A stretch of 12,224 nt of DNA from Moraxellaceae bacterium UBA2477 (GTDB lineage: Bacteria; Pseudomonadota; Gammaproteobacteria; Pseudomonadales; Moraxellaceae). Positions 1 through 7,386 of the stretch are shown one piece after another. The notes under the pieces are model-generated. The model made no database searches, had not been told where the DNA came from, and saw only the letters and a program-made list of their open reading frames with translations. Both the position numbers and the translations under genes were made by a program. How positions within the stretch are numbered: the stretch's first letter is position 1; each line of letters opens with the position of its first letter. The stretch spans positions 11,909 through 24,132 of the forward strand of contig DDPD01000030.1 of assembly GCA_002342025.1 (NCBI GenBank), in the 5' to 3' direction.

Positions 1-840
1 TGGATCGCGTGGTTGGCTCTGAGGCGAATGAACCCGGCTACGCGACCACGATTTGTGACCACCGTACATGGCATGTATTCGGTCAGCCCTTACAGCGCCA
101 TCATGACTAAGGGCGAGGTGGTTATTGCTGTTTCAGGTGCTGTTCAGGAATATATCTTTAAAAATTACCCAAAGTGCCCACAAGAGCGTGTCCAACTCAT
201 TTATCGTGGCGCAGATACGCAAGAATTTCCTTTTGGTCTTCAGCCTCATGCCGCTTGGCTCAGTGAGTGGCAAGCGGCGTTTCCGCAACTAGGTGGAAAA
301 GTCATTTTGGGATTGCCGGGGCGCCTTTCTCGCGTTAAAGGCCATGAAACATTTCTCAACTTATTGCAGGCCCTAAAGGCTGACTACCCTAATGTTCATG
401 GGCTGATTATTGGCGGAGCTGAGGCGGCAAAGGAAGACTACGCAGAGGAGCTCCAGCGTCGTGTTCAAGACTTAGGCCTCAATGATTGCGTGACGTTCAC
501 GGGCCAACGTGACGACATGGCACTTGTCTTAACACAATGCAGTTTGGTCTTATCTTTGCGAGTCACGCCAGAGGCTTTCGGCCGTACTACACTTGAGCCC
601 TTGCGCTTAGGCAAGCCCGTTATCGGCTGGGATATCGGCGGGGTAGGTGAAATGCTGCAGCGCATGTTCCCTTTTGGCGCGGTTCCGTTTGGAAATACAG
701 ATCTTCTAGAAGAACGCATTAGGCTTTGGCTATCTTCTCCGCAGTATCCCATTGAGTGTGAAGACTTTTTGCTCAGCACGATGTGTAATAAAACATTGTC
801 CCTATACACTCAGCTTTCGCTTACCGACATTTCTAGCTGA
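1..840 (+). CDS. GT4-family glycosyltransferase (5' end outside window)
   Basis: The reading frame is open from the first base of the window, so this is the C-terminal 279 residues of a longer protein; the TTG at 13 is unlikely to be the real start. The visible part begins near the end of the N-terminal Rossmann domain (VTTVHGMYS, then a VIAVSGAVQEYI helix) and holds the whole C-terminal GT-B domain. A GLPGRLSRVKGHETF segment at about 310-355 carries the Arg and Lys that bind donor phosphates in this family. The EX7E motif (EAFGRTTLE) lies at 571-597, followed by a GKPVIGWDIGGVGE donor loop. These features are typical of retaining, nucleotide-sugar-dependent GT4 enzymes of the WaaG type that work on LPS core or polysaccharide lipid-linked intermediates at the inner membrane. 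Sugar specificity cannot be read. Base composition is more AT-rich than the next four genes, and 103 bp separate it from them, so it probably ends its own transcription unit. Confidence 0.88.
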   Translation, partial: WIAWLALRRMNPATRPRFVTTVHGMYSVSPYSAIMTKGEVVIAVSGAVQEYIFKNYPKCPQERVQLIYRGADTQEFPFGLQPHAAWLSEWQAAFPQLGGKVILGLPGRLSRVKGHETFLNLLQALKADYPNVHGLIIGGAEAAKEDYAEELQRRVQDLGLNDCVTFTGQRDDMALVLTQCSLVLSLRVTPEAFGRTTLEPLRLGKPVIGWDIGGVGEMLQRMFPFGAVPFGNTDLLEERIRLWLSSPQYPIECEDFLLSTMCNKTLSLYTQLSLTDISS

Positions 841-863
841 AATATAGTTGAGTCCCCCTTACA

Positions 864-875
864 CACTGTTCAGTG
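864..875. repeat. short inverted repeat in the 841-943 spacer
   Basis: CACTG-TT-CAGTG is a 12-bp palindrome 24 nt after the stop of the upstream glycosyltransferase. The two-base centre is too tight for a good RNA hairpin, so a protein-binding site or chance is as likely as a role in termination. There is no following T-run. Confidence 0.3.
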
Positions 876-894
876 CCCAAGACTGAATGCTACA

Positions 895-925
895 TTTACA
901 ACGTCGATAGCCTTCGACGTTATTA
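895..925 (+). promoter_or_regulatory. possible promoter with inverted repeat in its spacer
   Basis: A perfect 8-bp inverted repeat, AACGTCGA (900-907) and TCGACGTT (914-921) with a 6-nt centre, lies 22 nt upstream of the ATG at 944. A TTTACA hexamer (895-900) resembles a sigma70 -35 box, and CGTTAT (918-923) is a weak -10 match at 17-bp spacing, which would place the repeat in the promoter spacer, a usual operator position. Alternatively the repeat is a hairpin acting as a weak terminator for the upstream gene; the TTATTACC after it is a poor T-tract. The repeat is directly visible; the promoter is inference. Confidence 0.35.
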
Positions 926-943
926 CCATCCGAGATTCACACC

Positions 944-1984
944 ATGCGCGTGCTTCACGTTGCCAACAAACAACTACGACGCTACGGCAAAACGCACGGC
1001 AATTGGGTGGAAAAGCTGGCATTCGGCCTAATCAAAAACAACCACTACCTGCTCACCTTCAGCGAGCGTGACGTTGCCGCCTTCGAAGCCCCTTGGGGGT
1101 TGCGCGATCTCGGCTGGCGTAAAGCCAACCAACGTCTGCTGGAAATGGTCGAGGCCACTGAGCCTGATCTCGTCATCCTGGGCCATTGCGACAAGATCAG
1201 CGATGACACGGTGCGCGAGATTCGTCGCATGCGCCCTCACGCCCTGCTGGCTCATGTCAATTGTGATCCATTGTTTGTGCCGAGCAACTTCAACAACTTG
1301 AAGGCACGAGCCGCGATCGTGGATGCCGTATTCATCACCACTGGCAAACGCGACCTCACACCCTTCGATGGCTTGGGCGCGCGCATCTACCACATGCCGA
1401 ATCCGGTGGATCCTGCCATGGAGCCGCTGGACAACTCCGCACGTACCGACCTCGACATTGACTTGCTGTTCTGCAGCAATGCCACCAAGTTCTCGACACG
1501 CGGCGTGACAGTGCAGCACCTCAAGGACGGCCTGGGTGACAGCATCAATTTCAAGACGCCCGGCAGCTTCGGCGATCCCCCTGTGTGGGGCCGTGACTAT
1601 GACCGCACCCTTGCAAGAACACGCATGGCGCTCAATCTGAACCGTCAGGAAGGTGATTACTGGTACACCTCGGACCGCATGGCACAGCTCGCCGGCAACG
1701 GCATCCTGCAATTCACCCACGCCAGCCAAGGCTTTCAGGATCTGCTGCCACCGGAAAGCATGGTCTACTTCAACGATAATGATGACCTGCTCGCTAAAGT
1801 ACGTGAGTTCCATCACGACGACGCACGCCGCCAAGCCTGGGCATCACGCTGCCGCGAGTTCTTCCATGCGGAAATGAACGCCACGCTGTATGCCCGCTAT
1901 ATCGTCGAGGCCACCATGGCGCAGCCTTTCAGCCATGATTACGTCTGGGCTCGTGATGTACGCCCCGACGGCAGCCTGAAATGA
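944..1984 (+). CDS. CgeB-like GT-B glycosyltransferase
   Basis: A 346-residue protein that starts with a Rossmann first strand (MRVLHVANKQ), which supports the ATG at 944 although the ribosome site is weak. The N-terminal half reads like the CgeB/DUF3880-type glycosyltransferases of polysaccharide clusters: a GLIKNNHYLLTFSERDVAAF segment, then PDLVILGHCDKI and a central FITTGKRDLTPF. The C-terminal half has the donor-domain pattern of the family: DIDLLFCSNATK, RMALNLNR, SDRMAQLAGNGILQFTHASQGF, and a final VREFHHDDARRQAWA helix. These proteins transfer a sugar from an unknown nucleotide donor in the cytoplasm. The last codons overlap the next gene by ATGA (1981-1984), so the two are probably translated in coupled fashion. 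It opens a GC-rich four-gene block. The acceptor is unknown; LPS core is the most likely guess given the kinase-like gene beside it. Confidence 0.75.
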   Translation: MRVLHVANKQLRRYGKTHGNWVEKLAFGLIKNNHYLLTFSERDVAAFEAPWGLRDLGWRKANQRLLEMVEATEPDLVILGHCDKISDDTVREIRRMRPHALLAHVNCDPLFVPSNFNNLKARAAIVDAVFITTGKRDLTPFDGLGARIYHMPNPVDPAMEPLDNSARTDLDIDLLFCSNATKFSTRGVTVQHLKDGLGDSINFKTPGSFGDPPVWGRDYDRTLARTRMALNLNRQEGDYWYTSDRMAQLAGNGILQFTHASQGFQDLLPPESMVYFNDNDDLLAKVREFHHDDARRQAWASRCREFFHAEMNATLYARYIVEATMAQPFSHDYVWARDVRPDGSLK

Positions 1985-2703
1985 TGCTGCATCTGAAGGC
2001 GTTGTCGCCCTTCGCACGCGGCGGCAATCGTCTCTGCTTCGTGCATCCTCTGCATCCCGACCGCTGCATCAAGGTACGCCGCCCGGACTTTACACTCGCA
2101 GACCTACGCCGCACGAAGGGCTTTCCGAAGAACCTGCGCCCACTGTCCTGGTTTGATGACAACCAGGAAGAGTTCAGGGTCATGGAAGACATCGCCGCCC
2201 GTCTTGGCGAACCGGCATTTGCACTGGTCAGCCGCTGCTATGGCTTTGAAGGCACCGACATGGGCCTCGGGCTGACCTCCGAACTGATCCGCGACGGTGA
2301 CGGACGTATCGCCCGTACACTCAAGCAGCACATCTGGGACAACGGCTACAGCAACGACCTCAAGACTGCCGTGCAAGGCTTTGGCGAAGCCTGGGCAGCT
2401 ATTGGTGTGCCTTCGCGCGATCTATTAGTGCACAACCTGGTGGTACAGTGCGAAAGCGACGGCAGCATCCGGCGCTTGGTCGCCATCGACGGGCTCGGCA
2501 GTGCCAGCGCCATTCCCGATCGCTGGCTGCCACGCAGCGCCCTGCTTGCTCGCTCAGCGCGCAAGGTCGCTAACCTGCACGAGCGCATCGCCAACCTGAT
2601 GGCCGCCCGCGCGCGCAACGAATTTCCCGGCACCCACGGCCTACTTATTCACGACGGGCTTAATGTGCCGGCCGCACCGTCTGTAGACAAGGAACCGACA
2701 TGA
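1981..2703 (+). CDS. YrbL-family kinase-like protein
   Basis: A 240-residue protein with the layout of the PhoP-network protein YrbL, a small relative of protein and sugar kinases. Near the N-terminus, GGNRLCFVHPLHPDRCIKV (residues 14-32) matches the family pattern of a Gly-rich loop, an HP-x2-P stretch and a Lys (K31) that would contact ATP. Later, DLLVHNLVV (residues 147-155) resembles the catalytic loop with the metal-binding Asn (N152), and AIDGLG (168-173) resembles the DFG-type magnesium Asp (D170). A positively charged tail follows. The start ATG lies inside the stop of the upstream gene, and the stop overlaps the next ATG, so it is embedded in a coupled glycosyltransferase operon. That context suggests phosphorylation of a core sugar, in the manner of WaaP-type kinases, but YrbL itself has no settled substrate. 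Assignment to the fold family is firm; the substrate is inference. Confidence 0.72.
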   Translation: MMLHLKALSPFARGGNRLCFVHPLHPDRCIKVRRPDFTLADLRRTKGFPKNLRPLSWFDDNQEEFRVMEDIAARLGEPAFALVSRCYGFEGTDMGLGLTSELIRDGDGRIARTLKQHIWDNGYSNDLKTAVQGFGEAWAAIGVPSRDLLVHNLVVQCESDGSIRRLVAIDGLGSASAIPDRWLPRSALLARSARKVANLHERIANLMAARARNEFPGTHGLLIHDGLNVPAAPSVDKEPT

Positions 2704-3743
2704 GCGACAAACCTATCCGCCTGGCTCAGGTTCTGGCAGGAGCAGAACATGGCGGTGCCGAAAATTTCTTCGTGCGCCTGACCAGCGGCCTCAGTAAGGT
2801 CGCAGGCATAACCGAGAAAGCCTTCATTCGTGATCACGCCCATCGCATGGCCATACTTCGCCAGCGCGGCATCGAGACCGAAGGCTTCCGCTTCGGCAGC
2901 AAGATCGACCTCATCGACAGCTGGCGCTTCCGGAGTGCGCTCAAGCGCTGGCAGCCCGACATCGTAATGACCTGGATGGGCCGTGCCAGTCAGGCTACCC
3001 CAAAGGGTGACTACATCCTGGTCAACCGTCTTGGGCACTATTACAACCTCAAGTACTACCGCAAGGCTGACTATTGGGTGGGTATCAGCAAGGGCATCTG
3101 CCAGCACTTGATCGACGGCGGCATGCCGGCCGAGAAGGTCTTTCACATTCCCAACTTCGCCGACGAAGCTCCAGTTACGCCGCTGCCACGTGACAGCTTC
3201 GACACCCCGCTCGACAAACCGCTGATCCTGGCCGCCGGGCGCTTGCACACCAACAAGGGCTTCGACATTCTGCTCCGGGCTCTGCAGCAGATTCCCGACG
3301 CCACGCTCTGGCTCGCGGGCACAGGCCCGGAAGCTGCGTCACTGAAGGCGCTTTGTCATGAGCTCGGGCTGGATGCGCGCGTACGTTTCCTGGGCTGGCG
3401 CAATGACGTCACCACCCTGATGCGCACCGCTGATGTCTTTGTCTGCCCGTCGCGCCATGAGGGTCTGGGCTCCATCGTCATGGAGTCCTGGGCTCATGGC
3501 TGCCCGATCGTGGCAACACGCTCGCAAGGCCCGGGAGAGGTCATCAGTGATGGGGTGACCGGCCTGCTGACGCCGATCGATGATGTTGCCGCACTCGCCG
3601 AGGCGGTGAGTCGTGTGCTGTCAAATAACGAACTCAGAGCACAGCTGACGACGCAGGCCAGCCAGCACTACGCAGAGCATTACAGCGAGGCGGTTATTGT
3701 TGAAGCGTATCGCCAGTTGTTCGAACGAATTCGCGGGCAATAA
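2700..3743 (+). CDS. GT4-family glycosyltransferase
   Basis: A full-length 347-residue GT-B enzyme. The N-terminal domain starts with IRLAQVLAGAEHGGAENFF (residues 6-24), the usual acceptor-side Gly-rich loop. The C-terminal domain has the donor-phosphate contacts in AAGRLHTNKGFD (R181, K186), the strand LWLAGTGPE, VRFLGWRNDV, and the EX7E motif HEGLGSIVME with E254 and E262, followed by GCPIVATRSQGPGEVI. This is the classical retaining GT4 fold, transferring a sugar from a nucleotide donor in the cytoplasm. An AAGGAA ribosome site at 2689-2694 lies 5 nt before the ATG, and the start overlaps the preceding stop as ATGA. The YWVGISKGICQHLI segment between the domains is typical of LPS-core and polysaccharide members. 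The sugar transferred cannot be deduced. Confidence 0.92.
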   Translation: MSDKPIRLAQVLAGAEHGGAENFFVRLTSGLSKVAGITEKAFIRDHAHRMAILRQRGIETEGFRFGSKIDLIDSWRFRSALKRWQPDIVMTWMGRASQATPKGDYILVNRLGHYYNLKYYRKADYWVGISKGICQHLIDGGMPAEKVFHIPNFADEAPVTPLPRDSFDTPLDKPLILAAGRLHTNKGFDILLRALQQIPDATLWLAGTGPEAASLKALCHELGLDARVRFLGWRNDVTTLMRTADVFVCPSRHEGLGSIVMESWAHGCPIVATRSQGPGEVISDGVTGLLTPIDDVAALAEAVSRVLSNNELRAQLTTQASQHYAEHYSEAVIVEAYRQLFERIRGQ

Positions 3744-3769
3744 AGTCCCCACCTTAAGCAGAGCACGCC

Positions 3770-4573
3770 ATGACGACTATTCCCTGCTGGATCATTAGCC
3801 TGAACCCCGAGTCCGACAGCTCGCTAATGCTCAGTCAGGCGCTCTCGAACCAAGGAGTGGCTCATGAGTTCTTTCCCGCGGTCGACGGGCGCAAAGGCAC
3901 GCCGCCATTAAAGGGGCGCGAACATCTTGATGTCCGCCGCAGCCTGCTGCGCCACCGTCGCCTGCTCAATGGCGCCGAGATTGGCTGCTATCTGGCGCAC
4001 TACCGCGCCGTCGGTAAAGCCTGGGAAGCCGGACTGGAGCGTATCTGCATCATTGAGGATGACGTTGTGCCAGAACCGGCTTTTGCCGCCACCCTGGCTG
4101 CATTAGACAAACTGCCAACCGAGGTCGAGATGGTGCGTCTGATGGCTCTGCGCATCCGCCGGCGCAAGCTGCTGCTATCACTCCCCGGGCTGGACAGCCA
4201 TCATCTGGTACGCCCCGAGCGCGGCTGGTGCGGCACCCAGGGCTATGTGCTCAACCGCCTTGGCATGGAAAAGATCCTGGAACGCGGCTGGAACATCTTC
4301 GAGCCCATCGATAAATTCTACGACCATTTCTGGGAATATGATCTGCGCCAGTTCGGCGTGGAGCCGCATGTGCTCTACGAAATCGAGCATCCGTCGAGTA
4401 TCCGCAAGACACCGGCACCCGTGCGTATCCCGCTGCTGCTGCGCTTGCTTGCCCCGTTTCACAAGGCGGCTTTCAGCCGCAGTCGCCATCGCTATCTTAA
4501 AGACCATGCTGCCGAGTTTTATCCGGCTGAATGGCCTGAGGAACGCATGGGCAGAACGAAGCGGATGAAATAA
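3770..4573 (+). CDS. GT25-family LPS glycosyltransferase
   Basis: A 267-residue protein with the hallmarks of family GT25, which includes the LPS-core and lipooligosaccharide galactosyltransferases (LgtB/LgtE, LpsA). It opens with CWIISLNPESDS, has FFPAVDGRKG (residues 34-43), the GEIGC-like stretch AEIGCYLAHYRA (69-80), and the acidic metal and nucleotide site IIEDDVV (94-100). GTQGYVLNRLGMEKIL and PIDKFYDHFWEYDL follow in the expected order. The C-terminal 50 residues are basic, with HPSSIRK and clustered Arg and Lys, as in inner-membrane-associated members. It lies 26 nt after the GT4 gene with no hairpin between, so it is probably in the same operon. It is the last gene of the GC-rich block. 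The family predicts transfer of Gal or a similar hexose with inversion; the actual sugar is unknown. Confidence 0.88.
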   Translation: MTTIPCWIISLNPESDSSLMLSQALSNQGVAHEFFPAVDGRKGTPPLKGREHLDVRRSLLRHRRLLNGAEIGCYLAHYRAVGKAWEAGLERICIIEDDVVPEPAFAATLAALDKLPTEVEMVRLMALRIRRRKLLLSLPGLDSHHLVRPERGWCGTQGYVLNRLGMEKILERGWNIFEPIDKFYDHFWEYDLRQFGVEPHVLYEIEHPSSIRKTPAPVRIPLLLRLLAPFHKAAFSRSRHRYLKDHAAEFYPAEWPEERMGRTKRMK

Positions 4574-4641
4574 AACATAGCATTAGAATGCGCATCTCAG
4601 TAATTATTCAACTTCTCCTCAGAGCTATTGATGACTAGGCA

Positions 4642-5487
4642 ATGACCCTTAAATTTTCGATCATAATCCCATGTTATAATGACGGCATCTATGCATTAGA
4701 AGCAATAGACTCTTGTCTGCAGCAAAAATTTCCTGCTCATGAAATTATTCTAATTGATGATGGATCTACTGATAATTCCCAAGACCTTGCATCAAATCGC
4801 TTTGCCGGCGAGCCTCGCGTCAAAATAATAAGCAAACCGAATGGTGGTCTTTCTTCTGCACGCAACCATGGCATCAATCACGCGACCGGAGACTTTATTG
4901 TTTTCCTTGATTCGGACGACCAAATTGCCCCGGGATTCCTTTCTGCTGCAAGCGAAATCATATCCAGCGCGTCTGAGAAAAATAATCTTCTAGTAATATC
5001 TCCATTTAAATTTTTTGCCGACAGCGAAGAGCACCATGAACGCGTCATAAAGAAAAAAAGATTACGCCCCCCCCTACTTACCAGGCTGAACTTCCTAAAC
5101 TACCTACTTGTACTTTCTTCAAACCGATTTCCTGTAAGCTCTTGCATAGTAGCGCGCAAGCTAGTTGATAAAACAGGTAACTTCGATGAGAACATGAGAT
5201 CACTGGAAGACTGGGATTACTGGATCAGATTAATATCCCTTCACCCGCAAGTCAGGTATATGCCATTTTTATCAGATGCCTCCACTCATATTCGGGTTCG
5301 CGAAGGAATGATGGCTAACACTGAGAGGATGAGACACTCTCGTCAGCATATACGAGACAAACATTGGCACGGACCTGCTAGCTGGCTACTCAAAGCCCCC
5401 TTGATCTCCCCCTTGGTGAGAGCCCTCATTAAGTTTCTCTCTAGCATTCAACGAAATATTTTTTTTGGTAAAATAAATTTAACATAA
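4642..5487 (+). CDS. GT2-family glycosyltransferase (GT-A fold)
   Basis: A 281-residue inverting GT2 enzyme. The N-terminal domain is canonical: FSIIIPCYNDGIYALEAIDS (residues 5-24), EIILIDDGSTDNS (34-46), a KPNGGLSSARNHGI segment (65-78) and the metal-binding DxD in FIVFLDSDDQ (85-94). A later SLEDWDYWIRL carries the acidic pair that usually supplies the catalytic base. The start fits the conserved first strand, although only a weak TAGG precedes the ATG. Base composition changes sharply here: the gene is AT-rich with many A/T third positions, unlike the GC-rich block just upstream, which suggests separate acquisition. Neither a membrane anchor nor a second domain is evident. It probably adds one sugar of the core or repeat unit; specificity is not readable. 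Confidence 0.9.
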   Translation: MTLKFSIIIPCYNDGIYALEAIDSCLQQKFPAHEIILIDDGSTDNSQDLASNRFAGEPRVKIISKPNGGLSSARNHGINHATGDFIVFLDSDDQIAPGFLSAASEIISSASEKNNLLVISPFKFFADSEEHHERVIKKKRLRPPLLTRLNFLNYLLVLSSNRFPVSSCIVARKLVDKTGNFDENMRSLEDWDYWIRLISLHPQVRYMPFLSDASTHIRVREGMMANTERMRHSRQHIRDKHWHGPASWLLKAPLISPLVRALIKFLSSIQRNIFFGKINLT

Positions 5488-5811
5488 ATAAAGCTAATAA
5501 TAAAAAATCAGTTATTTTTAACAGAACTTGAAAGCCTCTAATAATATAACACTAACCTCTTTAAGAAGATGCCCGAACCTATTAGGGAAAAATAGCTGAA
5601 CCTAACAAGAGAGTTTCGCAGCAGCGCCAATAGTCAATTTTCTTTAAAAAAAGCGCATCGTTTATGTTTCCATTAGGAGCAATTTATGGAATTATCAAAG
5701 GGCTCGCTCAATTAAAAAAGTGATCAAAATTTAGTCCATACATTGCATCTGGTTCTTAAGATCAAGATTGAGGCCAAAACGACTTAAAGCTTTCCGGAGT
5801 GGAGTGAATTT
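5488..5811 (+). other. AT-rich intergenic gap with a possible gene remnant
   Basis: No full gene is visible in these 324 bp. An AT-only stem (AAAAAT and ATTTTT around cagtt) follows the upstream stop by about 20 nt and might weakly aid termination. At 5664-5723 a short frame reads MFPLGAIYGIIKGLAQLKK and then stops. Its hydrophobic-then-basic pattern looks like the C-terminal end of a membrane-associated polysaccharide enzyme, but the same frame is closed 75 nt upstream of the stop, so it would be a relic. GGAG at 5801-5804 serves the next gene. I found no convincing promoter. Confidence 0.45.
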
Positions 5812-7374
5812 TTGAACAATATTAGGTGGGCAAGCCTAACACGCAATGTGAGCCCTACAACTGCCGGAACTGTAATCCTTGTGCTACTGCTTGGCACATT
5901 GAACATACTTTCTGGAGTAGAGTTCACGGATACAGGATTCGTGTCTGCACTTGGTTGGAGGGTTTTCCTGGGGCAGACTCCAGGACTGGATTTCGATTAT
6001 GTCAGGCCGCCGCTTTCTGCCTATTTGTGGAGCGTGCCGTTTCATTTGACATATGATTATGTCGAGATTCTGACGCGACTATTTGTATTTTTTCAGAAAA
6101 TTGTATTTGGTGCCTTGTGTGGCCTAGTGGTTAACTCATTTTGCGGCTGGCGTCTAGGCTTTTTTATAGGGGCGGCCTCTGCAATATATGCGATTCATAA
6201 TATCCCTTTGATGCCATGGCATACTATGGATGGGATATTAATGGCGGCAGCCGGGATATTCCTGTTTTCTCGTGGGCATTTGTCAGCTGCAGTAATCGCA
6301 TTTTTCATGGCGACGCTAACCAAGCAGTCGTTCTACCCCATAGCCTTGATTTCGGTTGTTATGGTTTTTCACGCCAAGCATGAGCTGAAGCAATGGCGCT
6401 TTTGGACTTTGCTTGTTGCGCCCTTTATCGGCTATTTCCTGCTGGCATGCGGTACTGATTTTTTCAAAAGCACCGGAAGTGCTGGAAGCATCGGAGAGCT
6501 TGTAGATACCGGGTTTATGATGTATCTGAGCATATTTAAAATCAGAATTATTCTTTTCTTTGTGGTTATTGCTTTTTTTGTTTACGTAGTGCGTGGCGGA
6601 CTTCTTGATTTTCTTGTCTTGATGCCGGCTTTAGCAACAATATTTTACTATAAACCGACAATGGAATTCATTTCATTGCCGAAAGGCCCGACGCATTTTG
6701 CGTTCGTGATCTCTGCCTTCTTATTCTTCAGATATTGCCAAAGACATCAGCACGGCCTTGCCTCCTGGGTTCATGACAAACGCGCTCTTGTGGCATCAAT
6801 GCTCCTGGCGACAGCCTGGATGTCAGCAATATCTTGGGGCTATACCAATCATGTTTTCGCATACGGCATGATTTTATCTTCAGCCGCTCTCACGATAGAT
6901 AAAAAAAAGGCCAGATTTTTTTTATTATCACTGGCAATATGCGCATTTATATTCTTGACAGATCGACTGGTAGCTCCATACAGATCACCCAGCATTTTCT
7001 CTGAAACCTTTTCAAAAATTGAAAATGGTCCTTATGCGGGAATATACGCAGATGCGACTGCGATAAGGAAAATTGAAGAGCTTGGTATACTTAATCGTCG
7101 CTTTCCCGGAATCACGACTTTACCATCCATGCCACAGGCCAGCATTCTGGTCGGACGGATGCCGACCCTGAGAAGCGACTGGAAAATGGATGCCGAATAT
7201 CCCTCGTGGACCGAGGTGGCTCGACGGAGGGAGTGCTGTAGATATTTTGCTGTTGAGAAAGATTTCAGAGTTTTGCAGATGTCCGGAAAATATGGGAGCA
7301 GCTTGCTGAAGCAGATTACCAATCATGGCAAAATAGTAGAGACAGGGAGGTTCTTCGATGTGTACATTTTCTGA
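5812..7374 (+). CDS. polytopic membrane protein, GT-C glycosyltransferase-like
   Basis: A 520-residue protein with about 10 to 12 hydrophobic segments (roughly residues 19-36, 90-110, 112-130, 139-153, 157-187, 198-213, 245-260, 264-279, 294-307, 326-341, 348-384) and a soluble tail of about 135 residues. After the first segment comes EFTDTGFVSALGWR, then GQTPGLDFDYVRPPLSAYL (residues 54-72). An acidic residue plus Gly in the first outer loop, followed by a Pro-Pro-Leu stretch, is the pattern of GT-C enzymes (ArnT/PMT relatives) that use polyprenyl-phosphate sugars in the periplasm. TKQSFYP (170-176) resembles a later conserved GT-C loop. TTG is taken as the start because GGAGTGGAG (5796-5804) lies 7 nt upstream and the first helix needs it. 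Composition is AT-rich like the gene before. It could instead be an O-antigen polymerase; the soluble tail and loop motifs favour GT-C. The substrate is unknown. Confidence 0.62.
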   Translation: MNNIRWASLTRNVSPTTAGTVILVLLLGTLNILSGVEFTDTGFVSALGWRVFLGQTPGLDFDYVRPPLSAYLWSVPFHLTYDYVEILTRLFVFFQKIVFGALCGLVVNSFCGWRLGFFIGAASAIYAIHNIPLMPWHTMDGILMAAAGIFLFSRGHLSAAVIAFFMATLTKQSFYPIALISVVMVFHAKHELKQWRFWTLLVAPFIGYFLLACGTDFFKSTGSAGSIGELVDTGFMMYLSIFKIRIILFFVVIAFFVYVVRGGLLDFLVLMPALATIFYYKPTMEFISLPKGPTHFAFVISAFLFFRYCQRHQHGLASWVHDKRALVASMLLATAWMSAISWGYTNHVFAYGMILSSAALTIDKKKARFFLLSLAICAFIFLTDRLVAPYRSPSIFSETFSKIENGPYAGIYADATAIRKIEELGILNRRFPGITTLPSMPQASILVGRMPTLRSDWKMDAEYPSWTEVARRRECCRYFAVEKDFRVLQMSGKYGSSLLKQITNHGKIVETGRFFDVYIF

Positions 7375-7386
7375 TGGTGATTGGGC

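Noticed and set aside
1028..1834. A 268-codon open frame on the minus strand
   Set aside because: It is antisense to the CgeB-like glycosyltransferase; its translation shows no motif and no ribosome site, as expected of a shadow frame in GC-rich DNA.
4580..4591. GCATT-AG-AATGC palindrome after the GT25 gene
   Set aside because: The two-base centre and lack of a T-run make it a poor terminator; a 12-bp palindrome in AT-rich DNA is easily chance.
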